The position numbers were made by a program, and so were the translations under genes. From Candidatus Hodarchaeota archaeon (GTDB lineage: Archaea > Asgardarchaeota > Heimdallarchaeia > Hodarchaeales > Hodarchaeaceae), in assembly GCA_016839665.1 (NCBI GenBank), contig JAEOTU010000063.1, positions 1-10,178 of the forward strand: 10,178 nt of DNA, written 5' to 3'. Below the pieces are notes generated by a model. That model worked only from the letters and a program-made list of their open reading frames with translations, had not been told where the DNA came from and did no database searches. Below are positions 1-7,027 of the stretch, piece after piece; positions within the stretch are counted from its first letter, which is position 1; each line of letters opens with the position of its first letter.

Positions 1-2
1 AA

Positions 3-308
3 GAACCTGTGTTAAGTCCTAAACATAAAGGGGTCAAAATAGTTCGAATTGAATCAACGGAAGACAAAGCAATCTTAGGTGTCACGATTAAGAATATCAG
101 TTCAGAGACTATAAAAAATGCTCAAGTAAAAATTTATGAATCGCAAGGATTTTTCGGTAAAGATGTTCTCGTCTCAAAGATAAAGAAATGGGAACCGAAA
201 GAAAATTTTTCTATTGAGTTTAAACCATCAAAGGAAAGCGGAATCATTTATTTCCTGAAAATTGATGATGAACATGAGAATTTCTATGTAAAAAGAATTT
301 TAGGTTAG
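3..308 (+). CDS. C-terminal part of a beta-sandwich (Ig-like) domain protein, cut by left edge
   Basis: The frame is open to the left edge; a GTG at position 9 could serve as a start, but the residues before it (E-P) continue in frame and I see no ribosome binding site, so this is probably the end of a longer gene. The visible 100 or so residues alternate hydrophobic and polar positions in short strands, with no helix-rich part, signal peptide or membrane segment, which suggests an Ig-like or FxLYD/CARDB-like beta-sandwich. Notable positions counted from the GTG are N29, W61-x-P63, Y81 and a terminal K-R-I-L at 95-98. The same pattern recurs, ungapped, in the C-terminal extension of the NfnB-like protein at 980-2695. 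The CBS-domain gene follows after 11 bp, so the two are probably co-transcribed. Function unknown; the N-terminal part lies outside the window. Confidence 0.7.
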   Translation, partial: EPVLSPKHKGVKIVRIESTEDKAILGVTIKNISSETIKNAQVKIYESQGFFGKDVLVSKIKKWEPKENFSIEFKPSKESGIIYFLKIDDEHENFYVKRILG

Positions 309-319
309 GAAGTTTTAGT

Positions 320-721
320 GTGTATAGAACCAAGGTAAAAGATTTAATGACAAGAGAGATTGTTGCCATAGGCACCGAGGAAAGCATTGAAAAGGTTGCT
401 CAACTAATGGTTGAAACACAAATCGGTTCAGTCTTGGTTCATGAGGATTATGAACCTATTGGAATAATTACAAAAAGAGATATCCTTGAAAGAGTTGTTT
501 TAGACTGTCATGATCCGTGTAAAGTTAAAGCAAAAGACATAGCAACAAAAAACCTTATTACGATAAATTCAGGAGACACCGTTGAAGACGTATTAATGCT
601 GATGTTTAAACATAAGATCAAGAGAATTCTTGTGAAAAACCCTGATGATTTTGAACTAGTAGGAATAATTACTACACACGACTTGATAGCAGCTTTCAAC
701 TCACTTGAGCTTCAATCATAA
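320..721 (+). CDS. Two-CBS-domain protein
   Basis: A 133-residue protein made almost entirely of a tandem CBS pair (Bateman module). CBS1 spans about residues 8-62, opening with V-K-D-L-M-T-R and closing with G-I-I-T-K-R-D-I-L. CBS2 spans about 71-127 and closes with G-I-I-T-T-H-D-L. The conserved G-I-I-T-x-x-D ending of each repeat is the usual site for adenosine-nucleotide ribose contacts. Proteins of this family bind AMP, ATP, SAM or similar ligands and act as energy or redox sensors, usually through a partner; this one has no fused effector domain. The start is GTG at 320, supported by AGGAAG at 307-312 seven bases upstream and overlapping the stop of the previous gene. It is likely in one transcription unit with that gene. 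The ligand and partner cannot be told from sequence. Confidence 0.9.
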   Translation: MYRTKVKDLMTREIVAIGTEESIEKVAQLMVETQIGSVLVHEDYEPIGIITKRDILERVVLDCHDPCKVKAKDIATKNLITINSGDTVEDVLMLMFKHKIKRILVKNPDDFELVGIITTHDLIAAFNSLELQS

Positions 722-741
722 CCAGCAAAAAAATTTCTAAC

Positions 742-764
742 TAATTGAATTTGAGATTCAATTA
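742..764 (+). terminator. AT-rich hairpin after the CBS gene, possible terminator
   Basis: A perfect 9-bp inverted repeat, taattgaat (742-750) and attcaatta (756-764), encloses a 5-nt loop and lies 20 bp after the CBS stop codon. It is not followed by a clear T-run, so it is not a classical intrinsic terminator. The position between convergent genes makes a 3'-end role reasonable but unproven. Confidence 0.35.
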
Positions 765-905
765 ACAAGACTTGGGGAGTATTTCAGAATGAAATAGAAA
801 TCATTGTCCTGAAGAATAAGTCCTTCGATCTAGATGAGATAATGGGAATAACTATCGCAGAGTGGTCTATCTGCTGTAAGTAAGCGATCTGTCAATCAAC
901 CGATC

Positions 906-935
906 GTAGCGTGAGCTAAGGATTCTTAGAGCTAC
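906..935. other. Two-part stem-loop in the convergent region
   Basis: Outer stem gtagc (906-910) pairs with gctac (931-935). Inner stem ctaag (916-920) pairs with cttag (925-929) around a gatt loop. The two stems are separated by an asymmetric internal loop of five bases against one. The function is unknown: it could be part of an RNA 3' end or a remnant of a mobile element. Confidence 0.35.
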
Positions 936-959
936 AAGTTTGTAAATTCATTCATTGGG

Positions 960-979
960 GATAGACAACTTACTCTATC
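960..979 (-). terminator. Hairpin directly after the redox operon stop codon
   Basis: Gataga (960-965) and tctatc (974-979) form a 6-bp inverted repeat with an 8-nt loop, directly abutting the TGA stop (980-982) of the last operon gene on the minus strand. The downstream minus-strand sequence is not T-rich, so termination is only suggested by position. Confidence 0.3.
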
Positions 980-2695
980 TCATTTCAATACTTCTTCAGC
1001 AATAATACGCTTGGATAGAATTTTTTTATCAATGTCCTTTACGGATAAAAGATATTCTTTTTCGTTTTCATGAATACGGGGGCAATCAAATTGGTGTTCT
1101 TCTTCAGGGAGCCAACGTGAAATAGATGTCTCTAGAAGTGGTTCTTCAAATAAATCAAAAAGATGGGAAACTATGACTTTAACTTGTTCGAGTACCATTT
1201 CAGAGTTATTTGTTAATACAATCTTCATAGTTGTTGAATCAGGATAAATTGCTATATCTTTTATTTTAATAATCTGTTTACGGAAATGGATTATTTTTTG
1301 CTCTTCTTTTTCCTTGGGAAAGAGATCTTCATGTATTGCTATAGCTGCTCGACGACCGGCACCCATAGCTGAAATAACAGTTGCAGCTCCCGTGACAATA
1401 TCACCGCCTGAATACACAAAAGGCTTACTGGTGCGTCCCATATCATCTGTCACTATGTTACCCCATTTGTTAATTTCTAAATCTGGTGTTGTCATCGTGA
1501 TTAACGGATTTGCCTTATTACCAATAGCTATAATAATTAGATCAGTTTCTAACTCAAAATAATCGCCTTCTATTGGTACGGGACGAGCACGACCCGATTT
1601 ATCGGGTTCCCCAAGACGATGACGTTGACACCGCACCATCCTAACCCTCCCCTTTTCATCGCTGAAAATCTCTACAGGATTGGATAATAGATTAAACTGT
1701 ATCCCTTCTTCTTCCGCATGGTGAATTTCTTCCACTCTAGCTGGCATTTGTTCTCTAGAGCGGCGATACACGATGTAAACATTATCTGATCCCAATCGTA
1801 TCGCAGTCCGAGCTGAATCCATGGCAACGTTTCCACCTCCGACAACAACGACATTTCTTCCTTGTACCAACGGTGTATTGTACTCAGGAAAGAGGTACGC
1901 TTTCATCAGATTCGAACGAGTTAGATACTCGTTGGCAGAATAGACACCAATAGAATTTTCGCCTGGAATGTTCATGAAAACTGGTAAACCCGCACCAACG
2001 CCGATATAAACCGCATTAAAACCACTTTTTGATAATAGCTCATCAACCGTTCGAATACGGCCCACAACATTATTGTAGGCAAATTTCACACCTTGATTTT
2101 CTAGGTTTTGAATTTCATACTCCACAACAGACTTTGGTAGGCGAAATTCGGGAATCCCATAAACTAGAACCCCACCTCCATGATGAAAAGCCTCGAACAC
2201 AGTAACATCATATCCTAGTTTTATTAAATCTCCTGCAACAGTCAATCCCGATGGCCCGCTTCCTACAATAGCAATTTTCTTCCCGTTTTTCTTTACTACC
2301 AGTGGTTTTGGGATCAATCCTTTCAATCGTTCATAATCAGCAACAAATCGTTCAAGGTTTCCAATAGCAACGGGTTCACCCTTCTTCCCACGAATACACT
2401 TTTCCTCACATTGTACTTCTTGTGGACACACACGTCCGCAGATAGCTGGAAGGACATTATTTTCCTTAATCTTCCATGCTGCCTCCGCAAACTTTTCTTC
2501 CTGGATCAACCCAATGAACTCAGGAATAGGAACACGAACAGGACAACCCTCAATACACTTTGGTGTCTTACAATCCATACAACGATTGGCCTCTTGTACT
2601 GCCATTTCTTCTGTGTACCCGTAAGGGACTTCACGGAAGTTCTTAGCGCGCACCTCGGGGGGTTGAGCTTGCATTGCAATCCGGAGAATTTTCAT
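980..2695 (-). CDS. nfnB: NfnB-like / glutamate synthase small-subunit-like NAD(P)H oxidoreductase with extra C-terminal domain
   Basis: A 571-residue flavoprotein of the GltD/NfnB/SudA family, which moves electrons between NADPH and iron-sulfur clusters through FAD. The N-terminal iron-sulfur domain has cysteines at 39, 42, 47 and 51 (RCMDCKTPKCIEGCPV) and at 86, 90, 96 and 100. The first Rossmann motif G-S-G-P-S-G is at 145-150 (FAD), the second G-G-G-N-V-A-M-D at 286-293 (NADPH), and a second FAD motif Y-S-G-G-D-I near 428. Family members usually end near residue 460; here about 108 residues follow, including a beta-rich segment at 475-566 with W528-x-P530 and K562-R563-I564. The gene starts at ATG after AAAGGA and lies 14 bp behind nfnA, the usual nfn pairing. 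No GltB partner is present, so Nfn is the better name than glutamate synthase. Last gene of the operon. Confidence 0.9.
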   Translation of the reverse strand: MKILRIAMQAQPPEVRAKNFREVPYGYTEEMAVQEANRCMDCKTPKCIEGCPVRVPIPEFIGLIQEEKFAEAAWKIKENNVLPAICGRVCPQEVQCEEKCIRGKKGEPVAIGNLERFVADYERLKGLIPKPLVVKKNGKKIAIVGSGPSGLTVAGDLIKLGYDVTVFEAFHHGGGVLVYGIPEFRLPKSVVEYEIQNLENQGVKFAYNNVVGRIRTVDELLSKSGFNAVYIGVGAGLPVFMNIPGENSIGVYSANEYLTRSNLMKAYLFPEYNTPLVQGRNVVVVGGGNVAMDSARTAIRLGSDNVYIVYRRSREQMPARVEEIHHAEEEGIQFNLLSNPVEIFSDEKGRVRMVRCQRHRLGEPDKSGRARPVPIEGDYFELETDLIIIAIGNKANPLITMTTPDLEINKWGNIVTDDMGRTSKPFVYSGGDIVTGAATVISAMGAGRRAAIAIHEDLFPKEKEEQKIIHFRKQIIKIKDIAIYPDSTTMKIVLTNNSEMVLEQVKVIVSHLFDLFEEPLLETSISRWLPEEEHQFDCPRIHENEKEYLLSVKDIDKKILSKRIIAEEVLK

Positions 2696-2709
2696 ACGTT
2701 CCTTTGCTT

Positions 2710-3600
2710 TCAGGATAATTCCTCCTCATTGATTTGTTCAATGTTTTTCGTCAGAAACCGACGTTGCGGAGAAAAATTTTGGTGACATAGGGTTTCTTCT
2801 CTAAGATATGTAGTATTTCGAACTTGAATCAGCTCGTCCCAATTGACTTTGTGCGCGTCAAACTCAGGTCCATCTACACATGCAAATTTTGTTTCTCCGT
2901 CGTAAGTCAAACGACAACCTCCACACATCCCTGTACCATCCACCATGATAGTTGTGACAGTTGCATAGGTAGGAATGGATCCTCTCTCTTTGGTTAGCTT
3001 AGCTACTTTACTCATCATTACATTACAGCCGATTACATTCACATAATCAACTTTCCGACCTTGAGGGATCAACATCTCCTCGAGAACATCGTAAATGTGC
3101 CCCTTTTTCCCTCTTGATCCGTCACTTGTTACTATAATGGTTTCATCACTTACAGTTTTAATCTCATCTTCAAAATACAATAAAGATTCATTTTTTGCTT
3201 CGATAATTGTTATCACATAATTACCGAGCTCTTTAAGCTTTTTTGCAATTGAATAGATGGCACCAATCCCAAAACAACCACCTCCAATAACAACATTTCC
3301 GAATTTATCCACATGAGTTGGTTTCCCTAAAGGACCAACAACCCCATAGAAAGAATCACCTTCTTGCATAAATGCAATCTTTGTCGTTGATAAACCGACT
3401 TCTTGAACGAAGAAAGTAATTGTTCCGAGTTCCAAGTCCCAATCTGCTAGTGTTAATGGTATTCTCTCAGACTTCTCATCCACCATCACAAGTATGAATT
3501 GTCCAGCTTGTGCCTTTTGAGCGATATCTGGTACCAAAACGACAAGTTCGTAGATGTTTGGCGCACATTCAACTTTTTTAATAATTCTATATTTTGACAA
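2710..3600 (-). CDS. nfnA: NfnA-like ferredoxin-NADP+ reductase subunit
   Basis: About 296 residues from the chosen start, matching the usual size of NfnA/SudB proteins (PyrK-like ferredoxin reductase family). The FAD-binding beta-barrel carries R-I-P-L-T at about 46-50. The nucleotide-binding domain carries G-G-G-C-F-G-I-G at 106-113. A C-terminal [2Fe-2S] motif has D221, C226, C229 and C241; one aspartate plus three cysteines is the unusual ligand set known for NfnA. The protein pairs with NfnB to form the bifurcating transhydrogenase core. I chose the TTG start at 3598-3600 because AAGGTGA lies five bases upstream and the protein then begins S-K-Y-R-I, as relatives do. ATG at 3615 or 3645 would lengthen it by 5 or 15 residues but lack a good ribosome binding site. 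The gene overlaps the 3' end of the upstream gene by 14 bp, suggesting coupled translation. Confidence 0.9.
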   Translation of the reverse strand: MSKYRIIKKVECAPNIYELVVLVPDIAQKAQAGQFILVMVDEKSERIPLTLADWDLELGTITFFVQEVGLSTTKIAFMQEGDSFYGVVGPLGKPTHVDKFGNVVIGGGCFGIGAIYSIAKKLKELGNYVITIIEAKNESLLYFEDEIKTVSDETIIVTSDGSRGKKGHIYDVLEEMLIPQGRKVDYVNVIGCNVMMSKVAKLTKERGSIPTYATVTTIMVDGTGMCGGCRLTYDGETKFACVDGPEFDAHKVNWDELIQVRNTTYLREETLCHQNFSPQRRFLTKNIEQINEEELS

Positions 3601-5194
3601 AGAACTCACCTTCATCTTTGGTTTTATTGAGTATTCGTTGAGCATTCACAAAAAATTGAAAATCCTCAATCTTATCAGTTAAAGGTATTCCCATATACTC
3701 GAGGGAGTGTTTCGGAATCAATGGGACTTCATTGAAGTCCTGTTTCATTGCATCATCTTGAATTTCGTCAAGTGATGTGTATGAAAACCCCTCCAACCCC
3801 ATTGCCCTAGCTAAACGACTTATAATATCCCAACTGGGAAGAGCTATACCTGGAGGTTTGACTGCTTTCTGAACTACATTTCTCATGAATTCTCCACCTG
3901 TTTTTGTACCATCTTCTTCAGTAAAGGTTGTTGTTGGGAAAATGACCTGTGCTGATTCACAATACGATGAATAATAGATATTTTGAAGAATTAGAAACTC
4001 TAAATTCATTCTATCGAGTTCTCTGGTTTGTTGGGTTGTGTACAATACTTTTAACCCTCTGTCAGCAAGTTTACGAAGTCCTTCATCGTCATAAGCGATA
4101 TTATTATCACTTACTTCTTTAGCAAACTTTGTAAATATGAATACAGATTCATCAGATAGAAAAGGAGATATCAAAAAGCCCACATCTTCAGGCTTGTATT
4201 TTTTCAAGTTTTCGGCAGTGTATTTGATAGCCTCGTCCCATGAAGTGGGAAATAGTTCTTGTTTAATGATCGTACGTTTAATCATAGGATATAAAAGACG
4301 ATCGCGTCCATTCATGAGCGCAGGAATACAAAATCGCCCTTTAACACAGTATTCACGGCGAGCTGACATTTCATAAGGAGGATGAACATTAACAACTTTA
4401 TCCCATTTTACATCTACAACCAGCTGACAGCCCTGTGAACATAATACACATGTTGTTGGTACAGATTTATCAGGAATACCGAACCATGTAGAGCCGCGAG
4501 CGGTTAATGCTCCCGTTGGACAAACATCTATGCAGTGGCCACAGAAAACACAGCCACTTTCTAAGTGGGATACTTCTAAAATCGTTCCCACTTTGGTATC
4601 ATGACCTCGTTTTGTGAGAGCAATGGCACTGTGCCCCAATACGTCCTGACACGCTCTGATACATCGAGCGCAGAGGATACAAAGGTTATAATCTCGAACC
4701 AGAAATGGATCATCACGCTCTAAGGGTAAGTTTTTATACAACATAGGATAACGAACTTCGTTAACTCTTAGATATTCCGCTAACTTTCGGATCTCACATA
4801 CTTCCTTGTTGCTACAGGTATGGCAACCAATAACTCGACCCGCTTTGTACTCCCCATGACGAACCTTTTCACATTCACTCTGATTCTTACACACGATGCA
4901 AGAACTTGGATGTTCTGCCAGGATTAACTGAAAAATATTACGACGTACTGCTCTAATATCAGGTGTTACCGTTCTGACGACCATTGCCTCCTTGGCTGGT
5001 AAAGTACAAGAATTGGGGTATCCCCGTCCCCCTTCGACTTCAACAATGCACAGACGACACGCTCCAATAGATGGAAGATCAGGTCTCGCGCAAAGGGTCG
5101 GTATATAGATACCCGCTTTCGTTGCAACTTCCAGTACCGTTTCACCTTCTTCAAACACAACGCGTTTTCCATTAATTGTCATCCATTTGGTCAT
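3587..5194 (-). CDS. NuoG-like iron-sulfur subunit with degenerate molybdopterin domain
   Basis: A 535-residue electron-wire subunit related to NuoG, HydA N-termini and NAD-linked formate dehydrogenase alpha. In order: plant-type [2Fe-2S] domain (C35, C46, C49, C63); His-Cys cluster motif (H95, C99, C102, C108); an additional C124-x2-C127-x5-C133 motif; two ferredoxin clusters (C172, C175, C178, C182 and C215, C218, C221, C225); then the [4Fe-4S] motif of molybdopterin enzymes (C249, C252, C256, C283, with K285-G-R). The following molybdopterin domain is shortened: the first part (S-W-D-E-A-I) passes quickly into the late F-P-T-T-T-F-T-E-E-D-G-T segment, and neither the region of the catalytic Cys/SeCys nor the final cofactor-binding domain is seen. 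Formate oxidation is therefore unlikely. ATG start with AGGTGAG just upstream, 8 bp after the NuoF-like gene; its 3' end overlaps nfnA. Confidence 0.88.
   Translation of the reverse strand: MTKWMTINGKRVVFEEGETVLEVATKAGIYIPTLCARPDLPSIGACRLCIVEVEGGRGYPNSCTLPAKEAMVVRTVTPDIRAVRRNIFQLILAEHPSSCIVCKNQSECEKVRHGEYKAGRVIGCHTCSNKEVCEIRKLAEYLRVNEVRYPMLYKNLPLERDDPFLVRDYNLCILCARCIRACQDVLGHSAIALTKRGHDTKVGTILEVSHLESGCVFCGHCIDVCPTGALTARGSTWFGIPDKSVPTTCVLCSQGCQLVVDVKWDKVVNVHPPYEMSARREYCVKGRFCIPALMNGRDRLLYPMIKRTIIKQELFPTSWDEAIKYTAENLKKYKPEDVGFLISPFLSDESVFIFTKFAKEVSDNNIAYDDEGLRKLADRGLKVLYTTQQTRELDRMNLEFLILQNIYYSSYCESAQVIFPTTTFTEEDGTKTGGEFMRNVVQKAVKPPGIALPSWDIISRLARAMGLEGFSYTSLDEIQDDAMKQDFNEVPLIPKHSLEYMGIPLTDKIEDFQFFVNAQRILNKTKDEGEFFVKI
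3606..3612 (-). promoter_or_regulatory. Ribosome binding site that sets the nfnA start
   Basis: Minus-strand AAGGTGA lies five bases before TTG at 3600-3598, inside the end of the upstream NuoG-like gene. The same AGGTGAG word precedes the NuoG-like gene itself, which supports its use here and argues against the upstream ATG codons. Confidence 0.5.
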
Positions 5195-5202
5195 CTTCTC
5201 AC

Positions 5203-7017
5203 CTACAGCGAATTTCGATCTTTCTTGTAAATTGCTCCTTTAGGACAGCTTAAATAACAAATTCCACATCTAATACAGATGGTTGAATCAATCAAATGAA
5301 CATCTCCTTTCGTCCCTGAAATAGCCTTTACCGGGCAGTTACGAGCACATAACATGCACCCATTACAAGTATTTTCGTCGATTGAATAATCGATCAAATC
5401 TTTACAATCTTTTGCTGGACAGCGTTTTTCAAATATGTGAGCTTGAAATTCATGACGGAAATATTTCAATGTAGTTAATACAGGATTCGGTGCTGTTTGA
5501 CCAAGACCACACAACGACCCCATCTTCACTGTGTATGCCAATTCTTCCAGAAGCATGAGGTCGCGATCCTCGCCCTTACCCTTGATGATACGATCAAGAA
5601 TGACCAGCATCGCTCTCGTTCCAATCCGACATGGAATACATTTACCACACGATTCTGCTTGTGTAAATGTCAAGAAGTAGTGAGTTAATTTGACCATACA
5701 ATCGCTTTCATCAAGAACAATCAGCCCTCCAGAACCCATAATACTTCCAGAAGCTGCCATGCTCTCGTAATCAACTGGTGAATCCAAATGACTACGCGGT
5801 AAACAACCACCTGAAGGGCCTCCCGTCTGGACAGCTTTGAACTCGCTGTCATTTAAAATACCACCACCAATCTCGAAAACAATTTCTCTAATACTGGTTC
5901 CCATTGGTACTTCAATCAAACCTGAATTTTTAACTTTGCCAGTTAATGAGAAAATTGCTGTACCAGTTGCGTGTTCAACACCAATAGCATGAAACTTTTC
6001 CCAGCCATTTTTGAAAATCCAGGCCGCTGAAGCCCATGTTTTGACATTGTTAATATTTGTGGGTTTACCCCAAAGACCAGATGTTGCAGGAAACGGTGGT
6101 CTAGGGCGAGGATTTCCGCGATTACCCTCTAATGAAGCTATCATTGCAGTTTCTTCGCCGCAAACAAAGGCACCTGCACCTTCATGAACTGAAATATCAA
6201 ATGAAAAGTTTTTATTTTGAATATTCTGTCCAAGAAATCCCTTTTCTCTAGCTGTCTTGAGGGCTAATCTAAAACGTTGAACCGCTAAGGGATACTCCGC
6301 GCGAACATAGATAATTCCATGCAATGCGCCAATGGCGTAACCTCCGATAATCATTCCTTCTAAAACGCTATGAGGATCTGCTTCAAGTATTGATCGATCC
6401 ATGAACGCTCCAGGATCTCCCTCATCCGCGTTACAAATGATATACTTCTCATTACCTGGAGCATTACGGCAAAATTCCCATTTTAACCCTGTTGAGAATC
6501 CGGCACCCCCTCTTCCACGTAAGCCAGAATCTTTAATAATTTGGATGATTTCCTCAGGATTTAATTTTAAGGCATTATGAAGACCTGAATAACCACCTTT
6601 TTGAATGTACGCATCAATACTTTCAGGATTTATGTGTCCACAACTACCTAAAATCATTCGTGTCTGTTTACTATAAAATGGAATGTCCTGATACCTCGGA
6701 ATTAGACGCCCAGACTTCGGATCTTCATAGAAAAACTCTTCCACAGGCTGATTGTCTTTTAAATGAGATGTGACGATTTTCTTAATGTCTGTCATCTTCA
6801 CTTTACAGTACATGACGCCATCTGGCTCAATGATCACAATAGGACCTTGAGCACAGAATCCATGACAGCCTGTAAAGTCAACTTTGACGTCTCTTTGCAG
6901 CCCTTGAGTAATTATTTGCTCTTCAAGCTCCTCTTTGATTTCATCTGATTTGGACGAAAGACACCCCGTACCTTGACAAATTAGAACTGTTCTCTGAGAG
7001 GAATCATTTAGTGTCAT
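5203..7017 (-). CDS. nuoF: NuoF/HydB-like NADH-oxidising flavoprotein subunit
   Basis: A 604-residue FMN and iron-sulfur protein. It begins with a thioredoxin-like [2Fe-2S] domain (C14, C19, C51, C55), which complex I NuoF usually lacks but HydB-type subunits have. The NuoF core follows, with G-R-G-G-A-G-F at 168-174 and N-A-D-E-G-D-P-G-A-F at 196-205 (FMN and NADH), C-G-E-E-T-A at 286-291, an SLBB-like region, and the [4Fe-4S] ligands C457, C460, C463 and C503. After a C533-x4-C538 pair, matching the zinc-site region of HydB proteins, come two ferredoxin clusters (C551, C554, C557, C561 and C581, C584, C587, C591). This domain order is that of the flavin subunit in soluble electron-bifurcating complexes rather than respiratory complex I. 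Start ATG with AGGGA upstream, 10 bp after the NuoE-like gene. Confidence 0.93.
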   Translation of the reverse strand: MTLNDSSQRTVLICQGTGCLSSKSDEIKEELEEQIITQGLQRDVKVDFTGCHGFCAQGPIVIIEPDGVMYCKVKMTDIKKIVTSHLKDNQPVEEFFYEDPKSGRLIPRYQDIPFYSKQTRMILGSCGHINPESIDAYIQKGGYSGLHNALKLNPEEIIQIIKDSGLRGRGGAGFSTGLKWEFCRNAPGNEKYIICNADEGDPGAFMDRSILEADPHSVLEGMIIGGYAIGALHGIIYVRAEYPLAVQRFRLALKTAREKGFLGQNIQNKNFSFDISVHEGAGAFVCGEETAMIASLEGNRGNPRPRPPFPATSGLWGKPTNINNVKTWASAAWIFKNGWEKFHAIGVEHATGTAIFSLTGKVKNSGLIEVPMGTSIREIVFEIGGGILNDSEFKAVQTGGPSGGCLPRSHLDSPVDYESMAASGSIMGSGGLIVLDESDCMVKLTHYFLTFTQAESCGKCIPCRIGTRAMLVILDRIIKGKGEDRDLMLLEELAYTVKMGSLCGLGQTAPNPVLTTLKYFRHEFQAHIFEKRCPAKDCKDLIDYSIDENTCNGCMLCARNCPVKAISGTKGDVHLIDSTICIRCGICYLSCPKGAIYKKDRNSL

Positions 7018-7027
7018 TATCCGTTCC

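Larger units (their letters stand above)
722..979. other. Convergent intergenic region with several inverted repeats
   Basis: These 258 bp lie between the 3' ends of the plus-strand CBS gene and the minus-strand redox operon. They hold inverted repeats at 742-764, 781-795 (atttca, 3-nt loop, tgaaat), 906-935 and 960-979, and a short cgatc/gatcg pair at 885-889 and 902-906. Plus-strand frame 755-883 is open for 42 codons and ends with a 13-codon ATG stretch from 842; its composition looks somewhat protein-like, but it has no good start or ribosome binding site. I see no tRNA cloverleaf and no CRISPR-like repeats. Confidence 0.6.

Noticed and set aside
4..14. 11-base word aacctgtgtta shared with 8735-8745
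   Set aside because: One copy is inside a coding frame and the other spans the transporter start; there is no flanking similarity, so chance is the simplest explanation.
722..979. tRNA gene or CRISPR array
   Set aside because: No cloverleaf pairing, no T-arm consensus and no regularly spaced direct repeats were found.
980..2695. Glutamate synthase small subunit (GltD)
   Set aside because: Family similarity is real, but an nfnA gene directly precedes it and no large glutamate synthase subunit is nearby, so the Nfn role fits better.
2411..2785. 124-codon open frame on the plus strand
   Set aside because: It is antisense to the conserved cysteine-rich N-terminus of NfnB and the end of NfnA, both clearly real genes.
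3587..5194. Formate dehydrogenase or hydrogenase catalytic subunit
   Set aside because: The cluster domains fit, but neither the H-cluster cysteine motifs nor the molybdopterin catalytic region is present.
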